Assembly (NCBI GenBank): GCA_007694015.1
Contig: RECO01000169.1
Coordinates: forward strand, 1 to 47,699
Length of the DNA stretch: 47,699 nucleotides
DNA from: Geminicoccaceae bacterium
Lineage (GTDB): Bacteria; Pseudomonadota; Alphaproteobacteria; Geminicoccales; Geminicoccaceae
Direction of reading: 5' to 3'
Part shown: positions 1-9,033 of the stretch, piece after piece
Layout of the letters: each line of letters begins with the position of its first letter
Numbering within the stretch: position 1 is the stretch's first letter
The notes under the pieces: model-generated
Seen by the model: only the letters and a program-made list of their open reading frames with translations
What the model was told of the DNA's origin: nothing
Database searches by the model: none
Program-made: the position numbers and the translations under genes

Positions 1-27
1 AACTACATCGCCAACTGTGGCTATCGT

Positions 28-51
28 CTACCTAACCGGGAAACGCTCTAG
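28..51 (-). repeat. Dispersed GCGTTTCCCGGTTAGGT repeat, copy A
   Basis: On the minus strand this reads CTAG followed by AGCGTTTCCCGGTTAGGTAG. The same 24 bases occur on the plus strand at 47660-47683, so the window is bracketed by inverted copies. Diverged relatives lie at 38445-38464 and 32234-32256. It overlaps the hairpin at 48-70. Short intergenic repeats of this kind are common in alphaproteobacteria; the function is unknown. Confidence 0.7.
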
Positions 52-70
52 GGGGCCAAAAGCCCCCTAG
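48..70. terminator. GC-rich hairpin beyond the carboxypeptidase gene
   Basis: A perfect 9-bp stem, CTAGGGGGC and GCCCCCTAG, encloses a CAAAA loop. On the plus strand it is followed by a pyrimidine-rich stretch with a five-T run, which suits an intrinsic terminator for a transcript entering from the left. On the minus strand, behind the carboxypeptidase gene, no T run follows. The core GGGGGCTTTTGGCCCCC is identical to part of the hairpin at 16419-16437, so this may be a mobile palindrome family instead of a dedicated terminator. Confidence 0.5.
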
Positions 71-86
71 CTCTTGCTTTTTCTCT

Positions 87-1568
87 TCAAGTCGGGCTCG
101 GCTGCGCGACGACGCGGGTTTCGAGGCCGGAGCGCTTGAGGACGAAGCAGGCTTGGCCGCGGTCGAGGAGTTGTCGGCAGGCGGCTTGGGCATTCGGTTC
201 GGCGATGCCCATGCGCCGGGCGCGGAAGAGCGTGCGTCCGTTCTGTTCGACGGCCGAGACTTCGATCTGCGAGCCGGCGAGGGCTTGCGGCAGGTGTTGG
301 AGCACCGATTCGGCGGCGCGGTGTGCGGCCACGGCCGTGTCGAAGGCGCCGACCTGCACCCCGAAGGTGCGCATGCCATCCTCGATCACCCGTTCCGCCA
401 GCACCGTGGCCGGCAAGGGGGGGTCGCTTTCGACAGTTTCGGCCGAGCCCTCTTCTTCGTGCGGTTCGGGGGTGATCACCACGCGGAGCGGCGTGATCTG
501 GCCCGGTGCGGCGGCGCTCGCCGCGCGGCCGGCGGTGGCCGCGGTGACCAGTTGGACGGTTTCCGTATCGGCTGGAGCCGGGCGCAGCCGCGGCGTCAGC
601 TCGGCGAGCGGGCTGGCGGCCATGGCCATGGTCGCTGCAGCGGCGGGGGTATCGACGACGGGGGTATTGACGGCGATCGGGGAACTGGCGGCGACTTGCA
701 GCACCGGTGCGTCTGCGGTCGTGGGCCGGCGGGGGCTGGGGGCCACGGCCATGATGGTTGGGCCCCGCCCGGCGCGGGCGAACGCGGCGTCGAGCAATCG
801 GGTCATGTGGGCGTTGCGGCTGGCGGCGGTTTGGCCGCCGATGACGACGCCGATCAGACGCCGGCCATTGCGCTGCGTGGACGTGACGACGTTGAAACCG
901 GAGGCCCGGATGAAGCCGGTCTTGATCCCGTCGGTGCCGGTATAGCTCGCGAGCAGGCGGTTGTGGTTGCCGTGTTCGGTGCCCTGGAAGACGAAGCGCC
1001 GGGTCGAGAAGACGTGGTAATGCTGCGGAAAATCCCGTTGCAGCCGCTGGCCCAACAGCGCCATGTCTCGCGCCGTGGTGCGCTGCGCGTCGTTGGGCAG
1101 GCCGGAGGCATTGCGGAAGGTGGTGGCGCGCAAGCCGAGGCCGCGGGCGCGCTCCGTCATCATGCGGGCGAATTGCGCCTCGCTGCCGCCCAAGGCCTCG
1201 GCGATCACCACGGCGGCGTCGTTGGCCGAGCGGGTGACCAGCGCGTAGATGACGTCCTCCACCGAGATCCGCTGGCCGGCGCGTAACCCCAGCCGCGATG
1301 GCGGCCGCGAGGCCGCTTCCGCCGAGACCGGCAACATCTGGCCCATGGTGAGGCGGCCCTGCTCCAGCGCCTCGAACGTCATGTACAGGGTCATCATCTT
1401 GGTCAGGGACGCCGGGTACACCCAGCGGTCGGCATGCGCCTCGTGCAGCACCTCGCCGGTTCGGGCATCGATCACGATCGAGGCGTAGCGCCGAGCTTCC
1501 GCCGGCGTCATCGCCGCGAGACCAACCAGCACGACCAGGGCGAGCACGCCCGTCCAGAACCTTGGCAC
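87..1568 (-). CDS. D-alanyl-D-alanine carboxypeptidase (PBP5/6 type) with C-terminal SPOR domain
   Basis: This periplasmic serine peptidase trims the terminal D-Ala of peptidoglycan pentapeptides. All three penicillin-binding motifs are visible: SLTK (SxxK, the acylated serine), SAN (SxN) and KTG, within the first 250 residues. A Pro/Ala-rich linker of about 130 residues follows, then a C-terminal SPOR-like domain beginning at RTFGVQVGAF, expected to bind denuded septal glycan. I prefer the GTG start at 1568: GGAGG lies 7 bases upstream and it gives the clean signal peptide MPRFWTGVLALVVLVG ending near AEA. An ATG at 1586 and a longer start at 1637 lack a ribosome site. The length is about 493 residues. 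The gene is alone on its strand, with purB 204 bases upstream. Confidence 0.9.
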   Translation of the reverse strand: MPRFWTGVLALVVLVGLAAMTPAEARRYASIVIDARTGEVLHEAHADRWVYPASLTKMMTLYMTFEALEQGRLTMGQMLPVSAEAASRPPSRLGLRAGQRISVEDVIYALVTRSANDAAVVIAEALGGSEAQFARMMTERARGLGLRATTFRNASGLPNDAQRTTARDMALLGQRLQRDFPQHYHVFSTRRFVFQGTEHGNHNRLLASYTGTDGIKTGFIRASGFNVVTSTQRNGRRLIGVVIGGQTAASRNAHMTRLLDAAFARAGRGPTIMAVAPSPRRPTTADAPVLQVAASSPIAVNTPVVDTPAAAATMAMAASPLAELTPRLRPAPADTETVQLVTAATAGRAASAAAPGQITPLRVVITPEPHEEEGSAETVESDPPLPATVLAERVIEDGMRTFGVQVGAFDTAVAAHRAAESVLQHLPQALAGSQIEVSAVEQNGRTLFRARRMGIAEPNAQAACRQLLDRGQACFVLKRSGLETRVVAQPSPT

Positions 1569-1603
1569 CGCGTCACCTCCGCACATCGTTCGGCGCGCCG
1601 ATG

Positions 1604-1666
1604 GATGAATTGGGTCTGACGACAAAGCGTTAGGCAACGAAACCGAGTGCTTACATCAATTCATCC
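1604..1666. promoter_or_regulatory. Ten-base inverted repeat upstream of the carboxypeptidase gene
   Basis: GATGAATTG at 1604-1612 and its complement CAATTCATC at 1657-1665 face each other; one more base on each side also pairs. They lie 36-97 bases upstream of the GTG start at 1568, inside the 204-base spacer between purB and the carboxypeptidase gene. This AT-rich dyad in a GC-rich genome is the likeliest regulatory element in the spacer. The rest of the spacer shows no gene and no confident -35/-10 pair. Confidence 0.35.
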
Positions 1667-1772
1667 CGCCAGACGAGACCACAATTCCGCTCATTCCCGC
1701 AATTAGTGAAAAGCGAACATGGCGATCGCGTCATGCGTGGGTAGAGCTTGCCGGGGAAAACTTTGCAATTCG

Positions 1773-3101
1773 TTAAGCAGACGTGCTGCCGCCGCCGAAC
1801 ACCCGGCCGAAGATCAGGCCGACCTGCGCCGTGTGGTAGCCGAGATCGAACAGCGCCGCCAACGCCCCAGGGCCGAGGTGCTGCTGCACCGTTGCGTCCT
1901 CGGCCAACAGCCCCTGCAAAGGCTGCCGTTCCGACCACGCGCGCATGGCTTGGCGCTGCACCACCTCATAGGCCTCCTGCCGCGGCAGCCCGGCTGCCGT
2001 CAGCGCCAACAGCACGCGTTGCGAGTGCACGAGGCCGTGCGTCCGCTCCAGGTTTTCCCGCATGCGGTCGGCAAACACGACCAGCCCCGCCATCATGTCG
2101 GCCAGGCGCGCCAGCGCGAAGTCGAGCAGGATGCAGGCTTCGGGCAGGGCGATCCGCTCGACCGAACTGTGCGAGATGTCCCGCTCGTGCCACAGGCTCA
2201 CGTTTTCGAGGCTCGGTGCCACTTGCGCGCGGATCAGACGCGAGAGCCCGGTGAGGTTCTCGCTCAACACCGGGTTGCGCTTGTGCGGCATGGCCGAGCT
2301 GCCCTTCTGCCCCTTGCCGAAGGCCTCCTCCACCTCGCCGACCTCGGTCCGCTGCAGGTGGCGCACCTCGACGGCCAGCCGCTCGATCGCCGCGGCCGTG
2401 ACCGCCAGCGCACAGACGAAGGCCGCGTGCCGGTCGCGCGGGATCACCTGCGTGGAGACCGGCTCGGGGACGAGGCCGAAGCGCGCCGCCACCATGGCCT
2501 CCACCCGCGGGTCGATGTTGGCGAAGGTGCCCACCGCACCGGACATCGCACAGGTGGCGATCTCGGCGCGCGCCACCTCCAAACGGCGTCGGCAGCGCTC
2601 GAACTCGGCAAAATGCCCGGCGAGCTTCACACCGAAGGTGGTTGGCTCGGCGTGGATGCCGTGCGAGCGGCCGATACAGACGGTGTCCTTCTGCTCGTGG
2701 GCGCGCCGGCGCAGCACCTCCAAGACCGCATCGACGTCGGCGAGCAACAGATCGCTCGCCTGGGTCAGCTGGATCGCGAGCGTCGTGTCGAGGAGGTCCG
2801 ACGAGGTCATGCCCAGGTGCAAGAACCGCGCCTCCTCGCCGACCACGGCCTCGACGTGCGTCAAGAACGCGATGACGTCGTGCCGCGTCGTCCGCTCGAT
2901 CTCTTCGACGCGAACCGGATCGATCAGCCGCCGCCGCTCGGCATCGGCCCGCTGCCGCAACACGGCGATCGGCTGGCGCGGCAAAAGGTCGAGTTGGGCC
3001 ATCGCCTCGGCCACGGCGAGTTCGACGTCGAGCCAAATCTCCAGCTTGGCGGCGGGTTCGAACAGACCGGCCATCGCCGGGCGGCTGTAACGGGGGATCA
3101 T
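1773..3101 (-). CDS. purB: Adenylosuccinate lyase
   Basis: This cytosolic enzyme cleaves SAICAR to AICAR in purine synthesis and adenylosuccinate to AMP, releasing fumarate both times. The fumarase/aspartase-superfamily signature GSSAMPHKRNP is intact around residue 270, with the catalytic Ser in the flexible loop. Other family landmarks are HLGMTSSDLLDT and GRSHGIHAEPTTFG. The start MIPRYSRPAMAGLF is the usual N-terminus of this family. The reading frame stays open far upstream only because it runs antisense to the transporter gene at 3186. At 442 residues the length is normal. The start lies 84 bases from the divergent transporter start, so the two genes share a short promoter region. Confidence 0.96.
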   Translation of the reverse strand: MIPRYSRPAMAGLFEPAAKLEIWLDVELAVAEAMAQLDLLPRQPIAVLRQRADAERRRLIDPVRVEEIERTTRHDVIAFLTHVEAVVGEEARFLHLGMTSSDLLDTTLAIQLTQASDLLLADVDAVLEVLRRRAHEQKDTVCIGRSHGIHAEPTTFGVKLAGHFAEFERCRRRLEVARAEIATCAMSGAVGTFANIDPRVEAMVAARFGLVPEPVSTQVIPRDRHAAFVCALAVTAAAIERLAVEVRHLQRTEVGEVEEAFGKGQKGSSAMPHKRNPVLSENLTGLSRLIRAQVAPSLENVSLWHERDISHSSVERIALPEACILLDFALARLADMMAGLVVFADRMRENLERTHGLVHSQRVLLALTAAGLPRQEAYEVVQRQAMRAWSERQPLQGLLAEDATVQQHLGPGALAALFDLGYHTAQVGLIFGRVFGGGSTSA

Positions 3102-3185
3102 GGTTGCACGGACTCCGGATTGTCGGGGTGCGGCCGAAAGGCTAGGCACGCGGTTTAGCAGAACCGGCCGCTGGCGAGGAGATGT

Positions 3186-4211
3186 TTGGCCCAAGGACCC
3201 GACCCGGCCGTGCCTGACGTCGTGCCGCCGGTGGCACCGGACGCGCGCGGCCGCCTGCTCGGCCGCCTGCTCGACCGGCTGCTCCGGGGCCTCGGCCGGC
3301 ACGCGACGTGGTTTCTCGCCGGCGGCATCTTCCTCGGCGTCGTCCTGCCGCCGCTCGCCGCCTGGGCCCGTCCCCTGCTGACGCCGGCCATCTTCCTGTT
3401 GATGCTGGTCACGCTTTTGCGCCTCGAGCCCCAGGCGGTGCGGAGCGCCTTCCGCCGCCCATGGCTCCTGGCGCTGACCGTGGCCTGGACGCTGTTGTTG
3501 ATGCCGCTCCTGGCTTGGCCGGTGCTTGCCCTCTTGCCGCTCGATGGTTTCTTCGTCGATCATCTCGCGTTGACGGCGGCCTCGGCGCCGATCGTCAGCG
3601 CTGCGGCCTATGCGTTGTTGTTGAACCTGGATGCGGCCTTTGCGCTCGCGGCTTGCGTCATCGCGACGAGCCTCGTCCCCTTCACCCTGCCGCTGGTCGC
3701 AGCCCTCCTGCTCGGCATCGACCTGCCCCTGTCGCCGCTCGATTTGTGGCTGCGCCTCCTGTTGCTGATCGGCGGGGCGGCCGTGGTCGCCTGGCTGGTC
3801 CGTGTGAGCGCCGGCAAGGCCTGGGTGCAACGCCAAGCCCCGGTCTTCGACGGCCTCGTCGTCGTCGCCCTGGTCGTGTTCGGCCTTGCCGTGATGGACG
3901 GCGTTACGCTGACGGCGTGGCAGGACCCGGGCTTCGTCGTCACCTGCGTGCTCACCACCTTCGGCCTCGCCATCGCCTTCATGACGCTCGCACCGTTCGC
4001 CTTCGCTTGGCTCGACCGGCGCACGGCGCTCACCATCGGCCTCCTCTCCGCCTTCAGCAATTTCGGCGTCGTGGTGGCGGCCATGGCGGGGACGGCACCC
4101 GATGCCACCGTGGTCTTTCTGGGCTCCGCGCAGTTCCCGATCTACCTTCTGCCGCTGGCGATGAAACCCATCGTGATGCGCCTGCAACGGCGGCGGGGGG
4201 CGGGGCGATGA
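3186..4211 (+). CDS. BASS-like (bile acid:sodium symporter fold) membrane transporter
   Basis: The 341-residue protein is very hydrophobic, with about nine or ten membrane segments between residues 40 and 330 and a charged C-terminal tail. The arrangement, including the polar breaks LTAASAPIVSAAA and LSAFSNFGVVV inside membrane segments, resembles sodium/bile acid symporter-like proteins of about 320 residues. The substrate cannot be read from sequence. The start is uncertain: TTG at 3186 has AGGAG only 4 bases upstream, while GTG at 3210 has no ribosome site. Its stop overlaps the start of the DUF924 gene as ATGA, so the two are co-transcribed. The family call is from overall pattern. Confidence 0.55.
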   Translation: MAQGPDPAVPDVVPPVAPDARGRLLGRLLDRLLRGLGRHATWFLAGGIFLGVVLPPLAAWARPLLTPAIFLLMLVTLLRLEPQAVRSAFRRPWLLALTVAWTLLLMPLLAWPVLALLPLDGFFVDHLALTAASAPIVSAAAYALLLNLDAAFALAACVIATSLVPFTLPLVAALLLGIDLPLSPLDLWLRLLLLIGGAAVVAWLVRVSAGKAWVQRQAPVFDGLVVVALVVFGLAVMDGVTLTAWQDPGFVVTCVLTTFGLAIAFMTLAPFAFAWLDRRTALTIGLLSAFSNFGVVVAAMAGTAPDATVVFLGSAQFPIYLLPLAMKPIVMRLQRRRGAGR

Positions 4212-4750
4212 GCGAAGCTGGCCGGTTGGTTCGCTACTGGTTCGAGGACCTCCGCCCCGAACAGTGGTTCAAGGCCGATCCGGCGGTCGATCGCGTCTTG
4301 GCCGAGCGCTTCGGCGAACTCCCCGACCAGGCGCTCGCCGGCGCGTTGGACATGTGGCACGAGACCGCCGCCGGGACGTTGGCCCTGGTGCTCGTCCTCG
4401 ATCAACTGCCGCGCAACCTCTACCGGGGCACGGCCCATGCGTTCGCCTACGACGAGGTGGCGCGCCAGGTTGCGCGCCACGCCATCGCCCGGGGCTTCGA
4501 CCACGGCCTGGACCTGCATCGCCGGCTCTTTCTCTACCTGCCGTTCGAGCACAGCGAGGCGCTCGCGGATCAGCACTGGGCGGTCGCCCTGATCACCGCG
4601 CTGGGCGATCCGGTCTACACCGACTACGCCGAGCGCCACCGCGCCGTGATCGAGCGCTTCGGCCGCTTTCCGCACCGCAACGCCGCCCTCGGCCGCGCCT
4701 CCACCGCGGCGGAACGCGCCTATCTGGCGGAGCCTGGCGCCGGCTTTTGA
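4208..4750 (+). CDS. DUF924 family protein
   Basis: The 180-residue soluble protein matches the DUF924 pattern: an N-terminal RYWFEDLRPEQWFKADPAVD, then LDQLPRNLYRGTAHAFAYD, and near the C-terminus RFGRFPHRNAALGR. These blocks define the family, which is predicted to be all-helical (TPR-like) and has no established biochemical role. The ATG overlaps the transporter stop as ATGA. Its function need not be tied to the transporter, since overlap is common here. A 116-base gap separates it from tkt. Confidence 0.88.
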   Translation: MSEAGRLVRYWFEDLRPEQWFKADPAVDRVLAERFGELPDQALAGALDMWHETAAGTLALVLVLDQLPRNLYRGTAHAFAYDEVARQVARHAIARGFDHGLDLHRRLFLYLPFEHSEALADQHWAVALITALGDPVYTDYAERHRAVIERFGRFPHRNAALGRASTAAERAYLAEPGAGF

Positions 4751-4866
4751 CGCGGCCCGGAATTTTTGGCGCCCAGCGACATCGAGGTTGCCCCAAGGTC
4801 GCCGATCTCTGCTAACCAAACGCCCCGCCAACTCCCGCCCCCTCGATGCCGTCAGCGGAGCCCGCC

Positions 4867-6867
4867 ATGTCGCCCTCGCCGATCACCGTCAGCCACGATC
4901 GAATGGCCAACGCGCTGCGCGCCCTTGCCATGGACGCCGTGCAGCAGGCCAATTCCGGCCATCCGGGCATGCCGATGGGCATGGCCGACGTGGCGACGGT
5001 GCTGTTCACCCGCTTCTTGAAGTTCGATGCGGCGGCGCCCGATTGGCCCGACCGCGACCGCTTCGTGCTCTCCGCCGGCCACGGCTCGATGCTGCTCTAC
5101 GGGCTGTTGCACCTTACGGGCTACGCCGACATGACGCAGGGCGAGCTGCGGCGCTTTCGCCAGCTGGGCAGCAAGACCGCCGGCCATCCGGAATACCGCC
5201 ACGCCAAAGGCATCGAGACCACCACGGGGCCGTTGGGTCAGGGGCTCGCCAACGCGGTGGGCATGGCGCTCGCCGAGCGTCTTTTGCACGCGCGCTACGG
5301 CGACGACGTGGTCGACCACCACACCTACGTCATCGCCGGTGATGGCTGCTTGATGGAGGGCATCAGCCACGAGGCGATTTCGCTCGCCGGGCATTTGCGG
5401 CTCAACAAGCTGATCGTCCTGTTCGACGACAACGGCATCTCGATCGACGGCAAGGTCAGCCTCGCCTGTTCGGACGACCAGTTGGCGCGCTTTCGGGCAT
5501 CCGGCTGGCACGTCGAGGCGGTCGACGGCCACGACCCCGAAGCCGTCGCCTCGGCCATTCAGGCGGCCCAGGCCAGCGACCGGCCGAGCCTGATCGCCTG
5601 CAAGACCATCATCGGCTTCGGCGCGCCGACCAAGCAGGGGACAGCCGCAACCCACGGCTCGCCCTTGGGCAGGGACGAGGTGGCGGCAGCGCGCGAGCAG
5701 CTCGGCTGGACCTATCCGCCCTTCGAGGTGCCCGACGACATCCGCACCGCCTGGGCCCAAGCGGGCCGCCGCGGTGCGGCAGCGCGCGAAGCCTGGCAGG
5801 CGCGCACGGACGCCCTGCCGGAAGCGCTCCGCTCGGCCTGGCACCGCACCCAAGCGGGCGATCTGCCAAAGGGCTTCGCCGCGGCCGTGGCCGCCCTCAA
5901 GGCGAGCCTCGCCGCCAATCCGCCGACCGTGGCCACCCGCAAGGCCAGCCAGGACGTTTTGGAGGTGTTGACCGAGGCCGTGCCCGAGCTGATCGGCGGC
6001 TCCGCCGACCTCACCGGCTCGAACAACACCAAGACCAAGGCGACGGCCCCGATCCAGGCCGGCGATTTCACCGGCCGCTACCTCTATTACGGTGTGCGCG
6101 AGCACGGCATGGCCGCCGCCATGAACGGCCTCGCCCTGCACGGCGGCATCATCCCCTATGGCGGCACGTTCCTGGTCTTCGCCGACTATTGCCGGCCGGC
6201 GATCCGCCTTTCGGCGCTGATGCACCAGCGCGTCGTCTATGTCCTCACCCACGATTCCATCGGTCTCGGCGAGGACGGCCCCACCCACCAGCCGGTCGAA
6301 CACCTGGCAAGCCTCCGGGCCATCCCGAACCTGTTGGTCATGCGGCCGGGCGACGCCATGGAAACCGTCGAGTGCTGGGCGGCCGCCCTCGAACGCAGGG
6401 ACGGCCCGACCGTCCTGGCGCTCACCCGCCAGAACCTGAAACCGTTCCGCCTGGAGGCGACCGCTGAGAACCTCGCGGCCAAGGGGGGCTACGTCGTCGC
6501 TGGCGGCGTGGCCCGCGACGTCACCCTGCTCGCCACCGGCTCCGAAGTGCAACTGGCCCTGGGCGCGCGCGAGCTGCTCGCCGCCGACGGCATCGAAGCG
6601 GCGGTGGTTTCCATGCCGTGCTTCGAGCTGTTCGACGCCGAGGACGAGGCCTACCGCGCCCACGTTCTCGGCACCGCCCCGCGTCTCGCGATCGAGGCCG
6701 CAATGCCGTTCGGCTGGACCCGCTACGTGGCGAGCGAGGCCGACGTCGTCGGCATGACCGGCTTCGGCGCTTCCGCCCCGGCCGAGGATCTGTTCCCGCA
6801 TTTCGGCATCACCGCCGAAGCGTTGGCCCTGAAAGCGAAGGCGAAGCTCCAAGGAGGGGCGGGCTGA
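4867..6867 (+). CDS. tkt: Transketolase
   Basis: This thiamine-diphosphate enzyme moves two-carbon ketol units between sugar phosphates in the pentose phosphate and Calvin cycles. The N-terminal half carries [23 protein letters not shown] and the ThDP/metal motif GDGCLMEG...DDNGISIDG (near residue 158). The middle domain has the catalytic Glu in [14 protein letters not shown]. At 666 residues the length is typical. I chose ATG 4867 over the in-frame ATG 4846 because GGAG lies 6 bases upstream and [20 protein letters not shown] fits the family N-terminus. Its stop overlaps the rpe start as TGATG. tkt-rpe pairing is usual in Calvin-cycle clusters, but no RuBisCO or phosphoribulokinase gene is present, so a housekeeping role is equally likely. 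Confidence 0.97.
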   Translation: MSPSPITVSHDRMANALRALAMDAVQQANSGHPGMPMGMADVATVLFTRFLKFDAAAPDWPDRDRFVLSAGHGSMLLYGLLHLTGYADMTQGELRRFRQLGSKTAGHPEYRHAKGIETTTGPLGQGLANAVGMALAERLLHARYGDDVVDHHTYVIAGDGCLMEGISHEAISLAGHLRLNKLIVLFDDNGISIDGKVSLACSDDQLARFRASGWHVEAVDGHDPEAVASAIQAAQASDRPSLIACKTIIGFGAPTKQGTAATHGSPLGRDEVAAAREQLGWTYPPFEVPDDIRTAWAQAGRRGAAAREAWQARTDALPEALRSAWHRTQAGDLPKGFAAAVAALKASLAANPPTVATRKASQDVLEVLTEAVPELIGGSADLTGSNNTKTKATAPIQAGDFTGRYLYYGVREHGMAAAMNGLALHGGIIPYGGTFLVFADYCRPAIRLSALMHQRVVYVLTHDSIGLGEDGPTHQPVEHLASLRAIPNLLVMRPGDAMETVECWAAALERRDGPTVLALTRQNLKPFRLEATAENLAAKGGYVVAGGVARDVTLLATGSEVQLALGARELLAADGIEAAVVSMPCFELFDAEDEAYRAHVLGTAPRLAIEAAMPFGWTRYVASEADVVGMTGFGASAPAEDLFPHFGITAEALALKAKAKLQGGAG

Positions 6868-7535
6868 TGGCGTCGGGCGTCCTGATCGCGCCCTCGCTCC
6901 TTGCCGCCGACTTCGCCCGGCTCGGCGAGGAGGTGCGGGCGGTCGATGCCGCCGGCGCCGACTGGCTGCATCTCGACGTCATGGACGGCCATTTCGTGCC
7001 CAATATCAGCTTCGGTGCGGACGTGATCCGGGCCATCCGCCCCTATTCGGCCAAGCTCTTCGACGTGCATCTGATGATCCAGCCGGCCGACCCGTACCTC
7101 GAAGCCTTCGCCGCCGCCGGCGCCGACCTCATCACCGTCCACGCCGAGGCGAGCCCGCATCTCGACCGCTCGCTCCAGGTCATCAAGTCGCTCGGCAAGC
7201 AGGCCGGCGTCTCGCTGACGCCGTCCACGCCCGAGGAACACGTCCACTACGTCCTCGACAAGCTCGACCTGATCCTGGTGATGACGGTCAATCCGGGCTT
7301 CGGCGGGCAGGCGTTCCTGCCCTCGCAGTTGGAGAAGATCAAACGGCTGCGGGCGATGATCGGCGGCCGCCGCATCCGGCTCGAGGTCGATGGTGGCATC
7401 AACCCGGACACCGCGCATCAGGCCGTCGCCGCCGGCGCCGACGTCCTGGTCGCCGGCTCCTCGGTCTTCAAGAGCAGCGACTACGCCCGAGCCATCCAGG
7501 CGCTCAGGCCGGGTCCGGCCTCCTTCGCCGTCTGA
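6867..7535 (+). CDS. rpe: Ribulose-phosphate 3-epimerase
   Basis: This metal-dependent TIM-barrel enzyme interconverts ribulose 5-phosphate and xylulose 5-phosphate. Diagnostic segments are [29 protein letters not shown] (metal-binding His and catalytic Asp), [16 protein letters not shown] and [11 protein letters not shown] (second catalytic Asp). The 222-residue length is standard. AAGGAGG lies about 10 bases upstream of the ATG, inside the end of tkt, and the start overlaps the tkt stop. Together the two enzymes handle xylulose 5-phosphate in the non-oxidative pentose phosphate branch. Confidence 0.97.
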   Translation: MASGVLIAPSLLAADFARLGEEVRAVDAAGADWLHLDVMDGHFVPNISFGADVIRAIRPYSAKLFDVHLMIQPADPYLEAFAAAGADLITVHAEASPHLDRSLQVIKSLGKQAGVSLTPSTPEEHVHYVLDKLDLILVMTVNPGFGGQAFLPSQLEKIKRLRAMIGGRRIRLEVDGGINPDTAHQAVAAGADVLVAGSSVFKSSDYARAIQALRPGPASFAV

Positions 7536-7547
7536 TCGCCGGGCCGG

Positions 7548-8336
7548 ATGCACGCGCTCGCCAAACTCGTCATCGCGCTGACCGACCCCTTGGCCGTGCT
7601 TGGCCTGTTGGTCCTCGGCTTCGTCGTCCTCACGGCAATCGGCTGGCGGCGCCTCGCCCGGGCCAGTCTGGGCTTGGCGATCGCGTTCTACCTGGTGGTC
7701 GGCTTCACGCCCCTGGCCGATGCCATGCTGCGCAGCCTGGAAGACCGCTTCCCGCCCGAGCCGATCGATCTCGCCGAGGTCGCCGGCGCCGTCGTCCTGG
7801 GTGGATCTACGGGCAATGCGCGCCTCGCCGAGGAGCGCGGCACCTACCTCCTGGGCAACGCCGCCGAGCGCCTGACCGCCGCCATCGGGCTGCACGTGCA
7901 GGACCCGGACTTGCCGATCGTCTTCTCCGGTTACCACGGCACGGTCCGCGCCCGCGGCCTCGCCGAGGGCGAGATGACCCGGATGTTGCTCGGCGAGCTC
8001 GGCTTCGATCCGCGGGACTTCCTGTTCGAGGAGCGCTCGCGCAACACCTTCGAAAATGCCGTCTACAGTTTCGATCTGGTGGGCGCCCAAGGCCAACCGT
8101 GGCTCTTGGTCACCTCGGCCTTCCACATGCCGCGTTCGGTCGCAGCCTTCCGCGCCGCTGGCTTCGACGTCGTGCCCCATCCGGTCGACTTCCGCGCCCT
8201 GCACCCGCGCGACACCTGGCGCGGGGTCGACCTCGCCGGCCGCTTCGACCGCTTTCGCACGGCCTCGCGCGAATTCATCGGCCTCGTCAGCTACCGCGCC
8301 CTCGGCCGCACCGACAGTGTGTGGCCAGCACCTTGA
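7548..8336 (+). CDS. YdcF/ElyC-like (DUF218) membrane-anchored protein
   Basis: Two membrane helices near residues 10-60 are followed by a DUF218 domain. Family hallmarks are the glycine-rich AVVLGGSTGNARLAEE, the block EERSRNTFENAVYS and LVTSAFHMPRSVAAF. ElyC and YdcF homologues of this shape (about 260 residues) act around envelope polysaccharide or lipid-carrier metabolism in Escherichia coli. The exact reaction is unknown. The gene starts 12 bases after the rpe stop, so it probably belongs to the tkt transcript. It is convergent with the PIN toxin gene, with only 3 bases between stops and no visible terminator. Confidence 0.8.
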   Translation: MHALAKLVIALTDPLAVLGLLVLGFVVLTAIGWRRLARASLGLAIAFYLVVGFTPLADAMLRSLEDRFPPEPIDLAEVAGAVVLGGSTGNARLAEERGTYLLGNAAERLTAAIGLHVQDPDLPIVFSGYHGTVRARGLAEGEMTRMLLGELGFDPRDFLFEERSRNTFENAVYSFDLVGAQGQPWLLVTSAFHMPRSVAAFRAAGFDVVPHPVDFRALHPRDTWRGVDLAGRFDRFRTASREFIGLVSYRALGRTDSVWPAP

Positions 8337-8339
8337 CGC

Positions 8340-8723
8340 CTACCAGACCCGCGTGACCTGACCGTCGAAGACCACGTCGGCCGACACCAGCGGCACGCCG
8401 ATGTGGAGCGCAGTGGCAAGGATCAGCCGGTCGAACGGGTCCCGGTGCGCCCACGCCATGCCGCCCGCGGCACTGCATATCGGCCCGTCGAGCGGCGCCA
8501 GCCTGCCGCCCTGTTCCGCCAGGATGTCGACCAGACGCTCCGTGAAGGGCGCCATGTCCGGCCATTTGCCCAGACGCACCTTTTGCCTGATCTCGAACAA
8601 GGAGATAGGGCTCAGCAACACGGCCGTTGCCGTGGTCAGGCAGTCGGCCGCGTTTTTCGAGAGGCGCGGATCGTCACCCAACGACCACGCCCATGCGTGG
8701 GTGTCCAAAAGGACCGTCTTCAC
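8340..8723 (-). CDS. PIN-domain toxin, VapC-like, paired with a Phd-type antitoxin
   Basis: The 127-residue PIN domain carries the expected acidic residues: Asp in LLDTHAWAW, Glu in SLFEIRQK, Asp in HRDPFDRLI and Asp in VSADVVFDG. These form the metal-dependent nuclease centre of VapC-type RNases. I take the GTG at 8723 as the start. It overlaps the antitoxin stop as GTGA, and VKTVLLDTHAW is the natural N-terminus; the longer ATG start at 8774 would run deep into the antitoxin gene. The length and the DPFDR variant fit the PIN group that pairs with Phd/YefM antitoxins. The RNA target is unknown. Confidence 0.88.
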   Translation of the reverse strand: MKTVLLDTHAWAWSLGDDPRLSKNAADCLTTATAVLLSPISLFEIRQKVRLGKWPDMAPFTERLVDILAEQGGRLAPLDGPICSAAGGMAWAHRDPFDRLILATALHIGVPLVSADVVFDGQVTRVW

Positions 8724-8953
8724 GGCCCGCCTTCCCACAAGGCCAACTCGTCCTCGGGCATCGGCTCGAACCAATCGGGTCCAGGACCCGTCAACTGGCC
8801 ACGCAAGATACCGATCCGGAACGTCGCCCTTTGGATCGGCACGAGCTTGACCACGGGCTGCTTGCCGCGCGCGATCACGACCTCCTCGCCGGCCAGCGCC
8901 GCTTCGATCAACTTGGAGAGCTGGGTTTTGGCTTCGTGTACCGTCACTTGCAT
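8720..8953 (-). CDS. Phd/YefM-family antitoxin
   Basis: The 77-residue protein begins MQVTVHEAKTQLSKLIE and continues AALAGEEVVIARGKQPVVKLVP, the classic Phd/YefM DNA-binding fold. The C-terminal DWFEPMPEDELALWEG is the acidic tail that would wrap the toxin. ATG 8953 is preferred over the upstream ATG at 9007, which would add 18 atypical residues and cover the probable operator. Toxin and antitoxin genes overlap by 4 bases in the usual antitoxin-first order. The protein probably represses its own promoter, and a tandem 9-base repeat lies just upstream (8986-9003). Confidence 0.88.
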   Translation of the reverse strand: MQVTVHEAKTQLSKLIEAALAGEEVVIARGKQPVVKLVPIQRATFRIGILRGQLTGPGPDWFEPMPEDELALWEGGP

Positions 8954-8985
8954 CGGCAATGCCCCGAAGATGGACGCAAGAGTTA

Positions 8986-9003
8986 AGTTAGCCAAGTTGA
9001 CCA
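8986..9003. promoter_or_regulatory. Tandem 9-base repeat, candidate antitoxin operator
   Basis: AGTTAGCCA and AGTTGACCA stand head to tail, differing at two positions, 33-50 bases upstream of the antitoxin ATG. The segment is markedly AT-richer than its surroundings. Phd-family proteins bind short repeated operators over their own promoter, so this is the natural candidate. The MFS gene starts 31 bases away on the other strand and could share the control. Confidence 0.4.
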
Positions 9004-9033
9004 ACATTGTCCACGCACCCAGCGGAGCCCGCC

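Noticed and set aside
4867-7535. tkt-rpe pair as part of a Calvin-cycle operon
   Set aside because: No cbbL, cbbM, prk or other Calvin genes adjoin; both enzymes are also housekeeping pentose phosphate enzymes.
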